Part shown: positions 34,689 through 43,374 of the stretch, in pieces
Position numbering within the stretch: the stretch's first letter is position 1
How the letters are laid out: each line of letters starts with the position of its first letter
DNA from: Smaragdicoccus niigatensis DSM 44881 = NBRC 103563
GTDB lineage: Bacteria > Actinomycetota > Actinomycetes > Mycobacteriales > Mycobacteriaceae
Reading direction: 5' to 3'
DNA length: 64,000 nucleotides
Assembly (NCBI RefSeq): GCF_000380645.1
Contig: NZ_AQXZ01000019.1
Coordinates: 496,001-560,000, forward strand
Position numbers and translations under genes: made by a program
Notes under the pieces: generated by a model
Seen by the model: the letters and a program-made list of their open reading frames with translations, nothing else
What the model was told of the DNA's origin: nothing
Databases searched by the model: none

Positions 34689-35528
34689 TCACGCCCCGGC
34701 CGCGATCATCCCGACCGCGGCCAGCGCACCCGCCAGCCCCACCAGCTGCACCTTCGACAGCCGCTCCTTCAGCAACGCCATCGCGAGGAACACAGTCGCC
34801 GCCGGGTAGAGCGAACCCAACACCGAGACGATCGACAGCAGCGAGCCCTGCAAAGCGAACATGATCGCGCCGGTTGCCGTCACTTCGAGCAGCCCCGCGA
34901 GCAGAGCCAGCGGCAGCACCGATCGCGGCGGGAACTTGAACTCCGAGGCCGCAATCGCCGCTCCCCACACCACGACCGTCGAAGCAGCACGTGACGCAAG
35001 CAGCGGATAAAGCCCGGTACCCGCCTCGATCTGATGCATACAGACGAACGCGATTCCGAAAGCGGACCCGGAGCCAAAGGCCATCCATGCGGCAGTGGAA
35101 GTAATCCGCTCACCGTCATGCCCAGGCTCGCGACTGACCATCACGACCGCGACGATCGCTACCAAAATTCCGACAATCGCCAAAACCTCCGGCCGCTCCC
35201 CGAGCCCGAACCCGACAACCACCGGAATGCCGGCGACCAGCACGGCAGTAACCGGCGAAACGATCGACATCGGCCCGATCGCCATGGCGCGGTAGAACCA
35301 CCACATCGCCAATCCGGCGAACACGCCTGAAGCCGCACCCCAAGCGAGACCCGAAACAGAAGCAGACCCACCGAACACCGGCACCAACAACGCGACCAAC
35401 AGAACCGACGCCGGATACGACACCGCCACGATTCTCAAGGCGGCAGTACGACGAGAAGCGACTCCCCCGACGAAATCGGCAATGCCGTAACCGAGCGCTC
35501 CAACGAGCGCCAAGACAACCGAAATCAT
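34689..35528 (-). CDS. EamA/DMT-family transporter
   Basis: 279 residues with ten hydrophobic segments in two repeats of five, the drug/metabolite transporter layout: VVLALVGALGYGIADFVGG starts the first and TAAWMAFGSGSAFGIAFVC the second. The C-terminus has the KERLSKVQLVGLAGALAAVG pattern of EamA repeats. Its start overlaps the stop of the MarR gene by 4 nt, so expression is coupled to that regulator. Substrate unknown; exporters of amino acids or small metabolites are typical. Confidence 0.85.
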   Translation of the reverse strand: MISVVLALVGALGYGIADFVGGVASRRTAALRIVAVSYPASVLLVALLVPVFGGSASVSGLAWGAASGVFAGLAMWWFYRAMAIGPMSIVSPVTAVLVAGIPVVVGFGLGERPEVLAIVGILVAIVAVVMVSREPGHDGERITSTAAWMAFGSGSAFGIAFVCMHQIEAGTGLYPLLASRAASTVVVWGAAIAASEFKFPPRSVLPLALLAGLLEVTATGAIMFALQGSLLSIVSVLGSLYPAATVFLAMALLKERLSKVQLVGLAGALAAVGMIAAGA

Positions 35529-36010
35529 CGACCGAGCCTCGACGCCGGGTCGGCACTATCTGCAATCGCCGCCAAGGCTTTCTTCACAGCCGCCATCGCC
35601 GAAGACCCAATCACCTGCTCATACCCGTTCTCGATTTCCCACATGAAGCCCAACGCCGTACGCAGCAAGGTTCTTCCAGAATCGGTATGCCCCACCAATG
35701 TCGCACGCCCGTCGTCCGGGTCCGGACGCCGCTCGACGTACCCACGCTTCTCGATGTCGACGACCATCTGGCTCGCGGCCTGACGCGTAACCCCAAGCCG
35801 CCGTGCGACTTCCACGAGACGCGTGCCCTCAGTGTCGATGTTGCCCAGCACCTTGATCTGCGCCGTCTGCACGCCGGGGTAGCCCGCATCAGTGAGTCGC
35901 TGACCCAAATCATTGGACTCAATCTGCGCAAGCCGGATCAACAGACGCAGGAGAACAGTCTCTCGATGCGCCCGGATCTCCCCGGCATCCATGTGCTCGA
36001 AATCAGGCAA
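35525..36010 (-). CDS. MarR-family regulator
   Basis: 161-residue winged-helix regulator. The HTH is TRLVEVARRLGVTRQAASQMVVDIEKRGYVERRPDPDDGR in outline (residues 60-100), with the D-x-D-D-G-R wing. It is divergent from an alpha/beta hydrolase gene and heads an operon with the EamA transporter (ATGA overlap). An imperfect palindrome (36024-36039) lies just upstream. A plausible logic is a ligand-responsive set of exporter plus hydrolase. Confidence 0.88.
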   Translation of the reverse strand: MPDFEHMDAGEIRAHRETVLLRLLIRLAQIESNDLGQRLTDAGYPGVQTAQIKVLGNIDTEGTRLVEVARRLGVTRQAASQMVVDIEKRGYVERRPDPDDGRATLVGHTDSGRTLLRTALGFMWEIENGYEQVIGSSAMAAVKKALAAIADSADPASRLGR

Positions 36011-36023
36011 CTAGGCAACCTTC

Positions 36024-36039
36024 TTGACAATTTAGGCAA
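36024..36039. promoter_or_regulatory. Candidate MarR operator
   Basis: TTGACAATTTAGGCAA is a 16-bp imperfect palindrome (10 of 16 positions symmetrical), in the 80-bp gap between MarR and the hydrolase. TTGACAA recurs at 36045-36051 and AGGCAA recurs at 36005 and 36013, so the spacing of half-sites may also matter. TTGACA also resembles a -35 box for the hydrolase. Confidence 0.4.
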
Positions 36040-36090
36040 GCAACTTGACAATCATTTCTAGCACACGCCCGACTCTGCCGAGGAGCCGAA

Positions 36091-36882
36091 ATGAACACCG
36101 TCATCAGCGAAACCACGATCGCCGGGTTCCCGGCACTCAAAGCAACTGGCAATGGAACCAAACCGTCGATCGTCCTTCTGCACGGCGCCTTCGCCGACTA
36201 CACCGGATTCGAAGCCTGGCTCGCGGCCTTCTCTGAATTGGGCCACGACGTCATCGCGCCGTCGCGTTCCGGACGGAACGGAGTCGGACCCGCGAAGGCC
36301 GAAGGACTGACGTTCGACGACTACATCAACGACACCATCAAGGTCCTCGACACCCTGGACGAGAAACCGATCATCATCGGCCACAGCCTGGGCGGACTCA
36401 TCGCACAAAAGCTTGCCGAGCAAGGCCGAGCTCGAGCGATCGCCCTCATCGCGTCTGCTCCCCCGGGCATGCTCACCGCGCAGCCGATCGCACTGTCGCG
36501 ATTCATCCCCCAGATGCCGAAGATCATGACCGGACGCCCGTTCGCCATGAAACACAACACGTGCGACGTCCTGGCTCTCAACCAGATGGCGTCCGAGCAG
36601 CGGCAGGCGTTCTTTGACCACTACACCCACGAGTCGGGCAAGGTCTATCGCTCACTTCTGCTCGGCACCGTGCGGGTCAATGCGAAGAAAGTCACCGTAC
36701 CGGTGTTCGTCGCTGGCGGCGCGAAGGACCGGATCGTCTCCACCGGCCTCGTGAAATCAACAGCCAAGCACTACGGAACCACGCCACACATCTACGACGA
36801 CGGCGGGCATTTCCTGATCAGCGAACCGGTAACGCCGGCCGTGATCGCCGACGTCGCGGAATGGCTCAGCGCATCCCTTTGA
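36091..36882 (+). CDS. Alpha/beta hydrolase
   Basis: 263-residue alpha/beta-hydrolase-fold protein. Visible features are the oxyanion motif LLHGAFAD, the nucleophile elbow GHSLGG (Ser), an aspartate in GGAKDRIV and the terminal histidine in DDGGHFLI. The closest feel is to the esterase/salicylate-esterase-like group, but the substrate is unknown. It is divergent from the MarR gene. Its stop overlaps smpB (convergent) by 17 nt, consistent with insertion next to a core gene. Confidence 0.85.
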   Translation: MNTVISETTIAGFPALKATGNGTKPSIVLLHGAFADYTGFEAWLAAFSELGHDVIAPSRSGRNGVGPAKAEGLTFDDYINDTIKVLDTLDEKPIIIGHSLGGLIAQKLAEQGRARAIALIASAPPGMLTAQPIALSRFIPQMPKIMTGRPFAMKHNTCDVLALNQMASEQRQAFFDHYTHESGKVYRSLLLGTVRVNAKKVTVPVFVAGGAKDRIVSTGLVKSTAKHYGTTPHIYDDGGHFLISEPVTPAVIADVAEWLSASL

Positions 36883-37339
36883 CCCGACGGCCCAACTCGC
36901 GCGTGACCTCACGCTCGACGGTTCGCTTCGCGAGGTCCTGACGCTTGTCGTAGTCCTGCTTACCCTTGGCGAGCGCGAGTTCGACCTTGACCTTGCCGTC
37001 GTTGAAGTACATCGACAGCGGCACCAAGGTCTGGTTGCCTTCGCGCGTCTTGCCGACCAGATGTTCGATCTCGCGCTTGTGCAGCAACAGCTTTCGGGTG
37101 CGGCGGGGCGCGTGGTTCGTCCACGAGCCCTGTCCGTACTCCGGAATATGCAGGCCGTGCAGCCACACCTCACCGCGGTCGACGATGGCGAACGCATCGA
37201 CGAGGGACGCATGGCCGAGCCGCAGGCTCTTCACCTCGGTTCCGACGAGGGCGATGCCAGCTTCGTAGGTATCGAGGATCGTGTAGTTGTGCCGCGCCTT
37301 GCGATTCGTCGCAATGACCTGGCGGCCCTTCTCCTTCAC
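36866..37339 (-). CDS. smpB: SsrA-binding protein SmpB
   Basis: 157 residues, the normal length. It starts with the OB-fold region ([29 protein letters not shown]) and continues with [21 protein letters not shown]; the basic C-tail (LGRRVKGMR) is the decoding-centre helix that mimics mRNA. It carries tmRNA to stalled ribosomes. It follows ftsX by 18 nt in the leftward ftsE - ftsX - smpB unit, a gene order conserved in actinobacteria. ssrA lies 5.5 kb further on. Confidence 0.96.
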   Translation of the reverse strand: MKEKGRQVIATNRKARHNYTILDTYEAGIALVGTEVKSLRLGHASLVDAFAIVDRGEVWLHGLHIPEYGQGSWTNHAPRRTRKLLLHKREIEHLVGKTREGNQTLVPLSMYFNDGKVKVELALAKGKQDYDKRQDLAKRTVEREVTRELGRRVKGMR

Positions 37340-37357
37340 TGCACTTCCCCTACTTAT

Positions 37358-38257
37358 TCACTCACGCACATACATCCGCAGCGTCACATACGAAACCGCC
37401 GCGGCAAAGCCAACACCTGCCACCGCCAGAACAGGCGAGATGGTCAGTATGTCGCCGTTCGAGACTTTCGCAAAGTTGTTTACCCCGAACACCACGCGGA
37501 AGACCACGTCGAGCACGAGCGGCCGAGCCACAAACAACCCGCCGATCGCCAGTACCAGACCCGCGATCGCCGCGCACGTCGCCTCCAACACGAACGGCAA
37601 CTGCGTGTACCAGCGACTCGCTCCCACGAGCCGCATGATTCCTACTTCCGTCTTACGGGAGAACGCCGCGACCTGCACCATGTTCGCAATCAGCAGAAGC
37701 GCGGCCACGGCCTGCACAATGGCCACCGCAAACGCGGCGCGCTGCATACCCGTGAACAACTGCGTCAACTGGTCGATGACGGTGCTCTGGTTCAACATGC
37801 TCTGCACGCCCCGGCGGCCATTCACCACGCTGGCGATCCCCGGCACGACATCGGTGTCCTTCATCTTCACCATGAACGACGCCGGCAATGCGTCCTTGCT
37901 GATGAGGTCGACGAACTCCGGCTGCCCCTCGAACACACGCTTGCGCGCATCCTCCAACGTGGCGTCCTGGCTCATGAAGTCGACGTCGAGAACGCCCTTG
38001 ACGTTGGCCAGGTCCTTCCAGAGCTGAACGCACACTTCCTGATTGCACGTCGGGTCGAACTGCGTCAGCTCGGGCGTGATGAACACTTGTGTCTGAAGCC
38101 GGTCGAGGAACATGTTCTTCGACTTCTCCGCCATCTTCACCACGAGCAGACCGCCACCGAGCATCGCGAGCGAGATCGCGGTGGTCAGGATCATCGCGAT
38201 GGTCATCGTGACGTTGCGGCGCAGGCCACGCCGAGTCTCCGACAAAACGAATCCCAT
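37358..38257 (-). CDS. ftsX: Cell division ABC permease FtsX
   Basis: 299 residues with the FtsX layout: cytoplasmic start (MGFVLSETRRGLRRNVTMTIA), first membrane helix (about residues 22-45), a large extracellular loop with conserved Cys pair (CNQEVCVQLW), and three C-terminal helices. With FtsE it activates peptidoglycan hydrolases at the division site. It begins 2 nt after the ftsE stop and is followed by smpB. Confidence 0.95.
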   Translation of the reverse strand: MGFVLSETRRGLRRNVTMTIAMILTTAISLAMLGGGLLVVKMAEKSKNMFLDRLQTQVFITPELTQFDPTCNQEVCVQLWKDLANVKGVLDVDFMSQDATLEDARKRVFEGQPEFVDLISKDALPASFMVKMKDTDVVPGIASVVNGRRGVQSMLNQSTVIDQLTQLFTGMQRAAFAVAIVQAVAALLLIANMVQVAAFSRKTEVGIMRLVGASRWYTQLPFVLEATCAAIAGLVLAIGGLFVARPLVLDVVFRVVFGVNNFAKVSNGDILTISPVLAVAGVGFAAAVSYVTLRMYVRE

Positions 38258-38259
38258 GG

Positions 38260-38949
38260 CTACCGCCCCAGCCCGTAGACGGCGTGCTGCTCGTCGCGCA
38301 CAACCTTGCCGAGCTGCAACTCGACGACGCGGCGGCGCATGGAGTCCACGAGGTGGTTGTCGTGCGTGGCCATGACGACCGTCGTACCCATGCGGTTGAT
38401 CCGCTCGAGCAGGGTCATGATCTCGTTGCTCGTCTCGGGGTCGAGGTTTCCGGTCGGCTCGTCGGCGAGGAGCACGTCAGGATGGTTGACCAGCGCACGA
38501 GCGATCGCGACGCGCTGCTGCTCACCACCGGACAACTCGCTCGGCCGCCGGCCAGACTTGCCGGCAAGGCCCACGAGATCCAACACCTTCGGGACCTCGC
38601 GATCGATCACCGAACGCTTCTTACCGATCACTTCCAGCGAGAACTCGACGTTCTCCCGAACCGTCTTCTGCTGCAGCAGGCGGAAGTCCTGGAACACCGT
38701 GCCGACGCGCTGACGCAGCTTCGGCACCTTGCGTCCCGGCAACTTGTTGACGTGGAAGCCGGCAACCCACACGTCTCCATAAGTTGGGACTTCCTCCCGC
38801 AGCAACAGGCGCATGAAGGTCGACTTGCCCGACCCTGATGCTCCGATGACGAACACGAATTCGCCCTCGTCGATCTCGACGTCGACCTTGCTCAATGCGG
38901 GCCGAGTCGATGTCTTGTACGACTTGGTGACGTTCTTCAGCCGGATCAC
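38260..38949 (-). CDS. ftsE: Cell division ATP-binding protein FtsE
   Basis: 229-residue ABC ATPase. Walker A is GASGSGKST, the Q-loop is VFQDFRLL, the signature LSGGEQQR, Walker [13 protein letters not shown] and the switch histidine in ATHDN. The gtg at 38949 has ggagg 5 nt upstream; a ttg at 38961 is the only longer option. It starts 20 nt after the sortase stop, so the surface protein and sortase genes are probably on the same transcript, which is unusual for ftsEX. Confidence 0.95.
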   Translation of the reverse strand: MIRLKNVTKSYKTSTRPALSKVDVEIDEGEFVFVIGASGSGKSTFMRLLLREEVPTYGDVWVAGFHVNKLPGRKVPKLRQRVGTVFQDFRLLQQKTVRENVEFSLEVIGKKRSVIDREVPKVLDLVGLAGKSGRRPSELSGGEQQRVAIARALVNHPDVLLADEPTGNLDPETSNEIMTLLERINRMGTTVVMATHDNHLVDSMRRRVVELQLGKVVRDEQHAVYGLGR

Positions 38950-38969
38950 CGCTGCCTCCAAGGGTTCGG

Positions 38970-39671
38970 TTACTCGTATGGTTTGGCGTCAACAAGTTTC
39001 GTGATGACGATGAGGTTGTCGTACGTGTCAGCCCCCTCGGGGGTGGTGTCACACGTCTCGAGGATCAAGCGACCCTCGATGTTCGTCAGCAGGTCCGTCC
39101 GGCTCGCGAGGTCCTTCTTCGGAACCTTGAAAACCTGCTGGACCCGGTACGTCAACTCACCGTCCGGCACTCCGACCGTCACCGTGTTGCCGACGCGTAC
39201 CTTCTCGAGCGCTGCGAACGGCACGATCTCTCCGCTCGCATCGGCGTAGTTGTGTCCGACGATGAAAGCCGTTCCCGGGGAATGTGATCCGGGTTCGTTG
39301 CTGTCTGAGCGCCATACGGGGCGGTTATCGACCGGAACCACGCGGCCATCGATCGCCTTGACGCCGTCCGGATTGAGGCCAGTCCGGGAGAGAACCCCGT
39401 GCCCGATCTCAATCCAGAGTGGTTCGCCCTGCGGCACAAATGGAATGGCGGCCGTGCTCGTATCGGAATCCGGAGCGACGATCGGGATCGTCGTCTGTTC
39501 CATTACGGGCAGGCCGCCGGTCTGCGCCGCCGTTGCGCTGTTGCCGGGGGCGGAAGCCCACACACCCAGCAACAGCGCACCGAGGGAGATTGCCACCACT
39601 GGCGTTGCGACTCGGACTCCGGAACCTTTCAGCTCCGTCACCGCGGGTGCATCACCATTGGTTTCGGTCAT
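38970..39671 (-). CDS. Sortase (class E/F-like), single membrane anchor
   Basis: 233 residues: a short cytoplasmic N-terminus, a membrane helix ([18 protein letters not shown], about residues 21-39) and an extracellular sortase domain. The catalytic histidine is in FIVGHNY and the cysteine in LETCDTT. The third catalytic residue, an Arg normally about 10-14 residues after the Cys in a Y-R-D-N-like strand, reads TYDNLIVIT here, so it appears replaced. The start shares a nucleotide with the stop of the surface protein, implying coupled translation. It would attach that protein or a pilin to the wall, if active. Confidence 0.82.
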   Translation of the reverse strand: MTETNGDAPAVTELKGSGVRVATPVVAISLGALLLGVWASAPGNSATAAQTGGLPVMEQTTIPIVAPDSDTSTAAIPFVPQGEPLWIEIGHGVLSRTGLNPDGVKAIDGRVVPVDNRPVWRSDSNEPGSHSPGTAFIVGHNYADASGEIVPFAALEKVRVGNTVTVGVPDGELTYRVQQVFKVPKKDLASRTDLLTNIEGRLILETCDTTPEGADTYDNLIVITKLVDAKPYE

Positions 39672-40717
39672 TAGCCGCGCTTCGAGCCCATCCGGCTGAT
39701 CTGCTCGCGAGCCGTTGCGATCGCCGAGGTGACGATGGCACCGACCTTGGCCGGAGCAGCGCCGTCTGCCAGCAGGGCCTTGCGGCGAGCGACGACCGTG
39801 ACCGCACCGAGAGCGATGAGGATCAGGCCGGCGATGCCGACTGCCCAGCGAAGCATCTGGCTGCTGGCGCTCAGGAGAACGTCCGCCGGGTTGCGACCGG
39901 TGACGACCTCAGCACCCGGGGTCGAGTTTGCGCACTCGGCACCCGAACCGTTGGAGCCATTCGAGCCGTTGGAGCCCGGAGCACCGTTCGAACCGTTGCC
40001 GTGTCCACCCGGAGCGGTGTACTCGCACGGGGTGCACGAGTGGCTGCTACCACCAGGCGTGTTGCCGCCCGGGGTTCCGTGGCTACCACCAGGAGTGTTG
40101 CCACCCGGGGTCGACTCCTCGCAAGGGGAGGTCGACTCGGCGGCGACGCCGCTGCCCGGGGTGCCCGGCGAAACGCTCTCGCTGCTGTCGCCCGAGCCGC
40201 CCGGCGTGGTGCTGGCGCTGTCGACGCCCGAACCCGGAGTGCTGCCACCGGGAGTGCTGCTACCCGGCGTACCCGGGGTCTCGCTCGCGCTGTCAACGCC
40301 GCCCGAGGTCGGGTGGGTCGGGAAGGTGCCGCCCGGGATCTCCGAACCGTGGGTCGGGAGCTCGGAGCAGTCCTTGGCCTGTTCGTAGTTCGCCTGCGCG
40401 GCGTTCAGGTTGTCGGCCGCCTTCTTCTGGTCGGCGAGGGCCTTCTGGATGGCCGCAGTATCGCCGGACTGCTGAGCCGTCTGGACGGCCTTGTCTGCGG
40501 CGGCCTTCGCGGTCTGTGCCTGCTGAACCTGCTTGGCGGCCTGCTCGGCCTCGGTGCAGCCGTAGTTAGGTGCTGGGGCAACGACTGCGGGGGACGTGGA
40601 ACCCGCGCTCACGCCACTATCGGCGAGGGCGACGCCGCCACCCAGCAGTGCGCTGATTGCAATGACAGTAGCGACGGTAGTGGAACGCGCTCCCGCCCGG
40701 AGTTTGAGGCTGGTCAT
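39671..40717 (-). CDS. Secreted Pro/Ser/Gly-rich surface protein with C-terminal anchor
   Basis: 348 residues. A signal peptide (TTVATVIAISALLGGGVALA) leads to an Ala/Gln/Lys-rich helical stretch (about residues 55-120, coiled-coil-like). Then comes a long low-complexity region built from TPGG/TPGS/SAS repeats, a GSNGSNG run, one membrane helix (MLRWAVGIAGLILIALGAVTVVA) and the basic tail RRKALL. No LPxTG is visible before the helix. Followed by a coupled sortase gene, so it is the likely substrate, with an atypical signal in the segment ending TGRNPADVLLSASSQ. A further 30 residues follow the basic tail. Confidence 0.75.
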   Translation of the reverse strand: MTSLKLRAGARSTTVATVIAISALLGGGVALADSGVSAGSTSPAVVAPAPNYGCTEAEQAAKQVQQAQTAKAAADKAVQTAQQSGDTAAIQKALADQKKAADNLNAAQANYEQAKDCSELPTHGSEIPGGTFPTHPTSGGVDSASETPGTPGSSTPGGSTPGSGVDSASTTPGGSGDSSESVSPGTPGSGVAAESTSPCEESTPGGNTPGGSHGTPGGNTPGGSSHSCTPCEYTAPGGHGNGSNGAPGSNGSNGSNGSGAECANSTPGAEVVTGRNPADVLLSASSQMLRWAVGIAGLILIALGAVTVVARRKALLADGAAPAKVGAIVTSAIATAREQISRMGSKRG

Positions 40718-40835
40718 CAGTAAATCTCCAAATCATTTGCCGGTCTGCTCGCCGACCTGGATCGGCGCTCGGGGGTAACTTTCACCGATGTAAGTCACCT
40801 CGACACGGTCCGACTCGGCACAGAGACCACTCCGA

Positions 40836-40863
40836 TACATAAGCCTTACTTTTTCGGTATCAA
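40836..40863 (-). promoter_or_regulatory. Candidate sigma-70-type promoter for surface protein - sortase - ftsEX
   Basis: On the minus strand TTGATA (40863-40858) and TATGTA (40841-40836) are separated by 16 bp. Transcription would start near 40828, leaving a leader of about 110 nt before the surface-protein ATG at 40717. The remaining 40718-40942 region shows no gene, only this promoter and the terminator at 40896-40929. Confidence 0.4.
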
Positions 40864-40895
40864 GAGCAAAAACCCATACCTGCTAACGAATAGCA

Positions 40896-40929
40896 AAAGC
40901 GGTGATGAGCAAACGCTCATCACCGCTTT
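40896..40929 (-). terminator. Strong terminator after the mscS/small-protein unit
   Basis: A perfect 15-bp stem (AAAGCGGTGATGAGC / GCTCATCACCGCTTT) with a 4-nt loop AAAC. On the minus strand it is followed by TGCTATTCG. It lies 13 nt past the stop of the small membrane protein and insulates the surface-protein unit from prfB/mscS. Confidence 0.85.
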
Positions 40930-40942
40930 GGTTTCGATCGAG

Positions 40943-41191
40943 TTATCCCTGGGAACTGCCGGATGTCGGCGTGGATTCCGTGGGCGGAGAAGTCGGCGTG
41001 GTAGTCGACGGTTTCGACGTCGTCGTCGCAGGTGCGTGCGTCGTCGTCGGAGCCGACTCCTCAGTCTGCGTGAGCAGCGGAATCATCTTGAGTGGCAAGC
41101 CACTTGACCCGTCCGGACGCACCAGGATGTACAGCACGAACGCCCCGAACCACACCGCCAGCATCACGGCCGTGGAGGTACGAATTTTCAT
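40943..41191 (-). CDS. Small single-pass protein with Thr/Pro/Ser-rich tail
   Basis: 82 residues. One N-terminal hydrophobic helix (VMLAVWFGAFVLYILV) follows a short basic start (MKIRTS); the rest is a Thr/Pro/Ser-rich tail predicted outside the cell. The start overlaps the mscS stop by 4 nt (ATGA), so it is translationally coupled to the channel. A terminator follows. No family name; a wall-spanning or glycosylated accessory of the channel is a possible reading. Confidence 0.7.
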   Translation of the reverse strand: MKIRTSTAVMLAVWFGAFVLYILVRPDGSSGLPLKMIPLLTQTEESAPTTTHAPATTTSKPSTTTPTSPPTESTPTSGSSQG

Positions 41192-42090
41192 TCTTCACTA
41201 CCTCCCACGGGCATTTCTTTCGACTTCCCAACGGTGACCGCCGCGGCAGCACTGGAGTGTCCTTCTCGCCTCAAAGCGGCAGCGACACGCACGCGGAGCT
41301 CGCGGCTCACCTGGAATTGTTTGCCGGGCAATGTCCTGGCAACCATGCGGATGTTGATCTTGTCGACCTCAAGGCTTTCGATACCCATGACACTCGGCTC
41401 ATCGAGGAGCAATGGTCGAAGCCGTTTGTCGGCGAAGGCCTTGGCCCCCACATCGTGGAGGATTTCGTTGACCTGGGTGATGTCTGCCGAGGTGGGAACG
41501 GGCACGTCAACGACCGCGCGGGCCCAATCCTTGGACAGGTTTGTGGACTTCACGATCTGCCCGTTCGGGATCACGATGACTTCGCCCTCGTTGGACCGGA
41601 CACGCGTCACGCGGAGCGTCACATCCTCGACAGTTCCCTCGGCGAGGATGTTGCCCGCGAGGGTTATTGACACGGCGTCGCCGAAGCCGTATTGGCGCTC
41701 GGTGATGATGAAGAAGCCGGCCAATATGTCCTGCACAATCTTCTGCGCGCCGAATCCGACGGCCGCTCCGATGACGGTTGCAGGAGCCACGAGGCCCACA
41801 ACTTCGAATCCCAAAAGTTGCAAGACCTGGATTGCGACCAAGACATAAATCAGTATCAGGACGACCCAGCTGATCACCATCGCCAAAACGCGACGGTGTT
41901 TCTGCGCTTCGGAACGCACCAAAGCGTCCGAATGCTGGAAGTTCTTGTCGATTCGCTCGACGATCGAGTTGCGGCTGTAGACGACAAACCGACTGAGAAT
42001 CGCTGCTCCGAGGACGAGGAGAACGATCTCCAAGCCGTTGGAACGTAGCCAGTCTGTGAAATCGGTCAGGGGTGCGATTGCCAGATTCAT
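41188..42090 (-). CDS. MscS-type mechanosensitive ion channel
   Basis: 300 residues. Hydrophobic helices near residues 18-35 and 68-95, then the pore-lining TM3 with Gly/Ala repeats (TVIGAAVGFGAQKIVQDILAGFFII), followed by the beta-domain (YGFGDAVSI, GTVEDVTLRVTRVRSNEGEVIVIPNG) and the alpha/beta C-terminal cage. It should act as a low-threshold turgor-release channel. It lies 54 nt downstream of prfB on the same strand. A small membrane protein is coupled downstream. Confidence 0.9.
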   Translation of the reverse strand: MNLAIAPLTDFTDWLRSNGLEIVLLVLGAAILSRFVVYSRNSIVERIDKNFQHSDALVRSEAQKHRRVLAMVISWVVLILIYVLVAIQVLQLLGFEVVGLVAPATVIGAAVGFGAQKIVQDILAGFFIITERQYGFGDAVSITLAGNILAEGTVEDVTLRVTRVRSNEGEVIVIPNGQIVKSTNLSKDWARAVVDVPVPTSADITQVNEILHDVGAKAFADKRLRPLLLDEPSVMGIESLEVDKINIRMVARTLPGKQFQVSRELRVRVAAALRREGHSSAAAAVTVGKSKEMPVGGSEE

Positions 42091-42144
42091 CGGTTCCGAG
42101 TCTAGTGACGTTCGGGCGATGCCTCCCCGACCGAACAGTGTGAT

Positions 42145-43254
42145 CTAGTCCTCGTCCCGCATCCGCCAGCGGATTCCCGCTTCGATAAATCCATCGATGT
42201 CGCCGTCGAGCACCGAATCCGGGCTGTTGACTTCGTAGTTCGTGCGCAGGTCCTTGACCATTTGGTACGGGTGCAGCACGTACGAACGCATCTGGTTGCC
42301 CCACGACGCGCTGTTGTCGCCCTTGAGGGCATCCATTTCGGCGCGTTCCTCAAGCCGCTTGCGCTCGAGCAACTTGGCCTGGAGAACGCGCATCGCCGAC
42401 ACCTTGTTCTGCAGCTGCGACTTCTCGTTCTGGCAGGTCACGACGATGCCGGTCGGGATGTGCGTGAGTCGCACGGCGGAGTCGGTCGTGTTGACGGACT
42501 GTCCACCAGGACCCGACGAGCGATACACGTCGACGCGAATTTCACCTTCCGGAATGTCGATGTGGTCGGTCGTCTCGACGACCGGCAGCACCTCGACCTC
42601 GGCAAACGAGGTCTGGCGGCGGCCCTGATTGTCGAACGGGCTGATGCGCACAAGGCGGTGCGTGCCCTGCTCGATCGACAGCGTGCCGTAGGCATACGGC
42701 GCCTTGACCGCGAAGGTCGCGCTCTTGATTCCGGCTTCTTCGGCGTAGGAGGTGTCGTAGACCTCGACGCCGTACTTGTGCTTCTCGGCCCAGCGGATGT
42801 ACATGCGCATGAGCATCTCGGCCCAGTCCGCAGCGTCGACGCCGCCGGCGCCCGACCGGATCGTCACCAGCGCGTCGCGCTTGTCGTACTCGCCGGCGAG
42901 GAGGGTCCGAACTTCGAGCAGCTCGATTTCGACACGAAGGGCGGCACGCTCACCATCGGCGTCGGCGATCGCCTCCGCGCCTTCTTCTTCGGCGAGCTCG
43001 TACAGAACTTCGAGGTCATCGAGGCGGGTGCGGAGTTCGGTGACTCGACGCAACTCCCCCTGCGCATACGAAAGCTGGCTGGTGACCTGCTGCGCGTGCT
43101 CCTGGTCGTTCCACAGGCTCGGGTCCGAGGCCTGTGCCTCGAGCTCTTCGATGCGCTTGCGCAGATCCTCGACGTCGATCACCGTCTCGATGCTCGTGAG
43201 GGTGGTGTTGAGTTCGGCGATATCTGCCGCGACATCTGGCTGCACGAGGGTCAA
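42145..43254 (-). CDS. prfB: Peptide chain release factor 2
   Basis: About 369 residues, typical length. The stop-codon recognition tripeptide is SPF (RISPFDNQG), diagnostic of RF2 (UGA/UAA), and the peptidyl-hydrolysis loop GGQ is in [10 protein letters not shown]. No internal programmed frameshift site is present: the frame runs straight through, as in other actinobacteria. The first in-frame start is ttg at 43254, with gtg at 43245 an equally good candidate. It leads into mscS. Confidence 0.95.
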   Translation of the reverse strand: MTLVQPDVAADIAELNTTLTSIETVIDVEDLRKRIEELEAQASDPSLWNDQEHAQQVTSQLSYAQGELRRVTELRTRLDDLEVLYELAEEEGAEAIADADGERAALRVEIELLEVRTLLAGEYDKRDALVTIRSGAGGVDAADWAEMLMRMYIRWAEKHKYGVEVYDTSYAEEAGIKSATFAVKAPYAYGTLSIEQGTHRLVRISPFDNQGRRQTSFAEVEVLPVVETTDHIDIPEGEIRVDVYRSSGPGGQSVNTTDSAVRLTHIPTGIVVTCQNEKSQLQNKVSAMRVLQAKLLERKRLEERAEMDALKGDNSASWGNQMRSYVLHPYQMVKDLRTNYEVNSPDSVLDGDIDGFIEAGIRWRMRDED

Positions 43255-43291
43255 GCGTAATCGCTGACTGGCTGGCCCCTACTACGGCCTG

Positions 43292-43336
43292 ATCCGGTCG
43301 ATTAGCCTGCGGGCTGCGCAGGCTAATCGACCGGAT
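43292..43336. repeat. Long palindrome, left boundary of AbiEi-DUF559 copy 2
   Basis: ATCCGGTCGATTAGCCTGC ... GCAGGCTAATCGACCGGAT: perfect 19-bp arms with a 7-nt loop. It sits between divergent genes (prfB starts at 43254, the AbiEi-like gene at 43375), where no terminator is needed. About 33 of 43 aligned bases match the element after the gene (44224-44266). Confidence 0.8.
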
Positions 43337-43374
43337 GCGAAGCCGGGAACCGGCACAACCACCCGTGCGTCGGA

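Noticed and set aside
39928-40296. Repeated TPGG/GSNG coding stretch considered as a CRISPR or tandem repeat array
   Set aside because: Repeats are short, in frame and protein-coding; there are no regular spacers.
42145-43254. Programmed frameshift in prfB
   Set aside because: The RF2 frame is continuous with no internal UGA at the usual early position.
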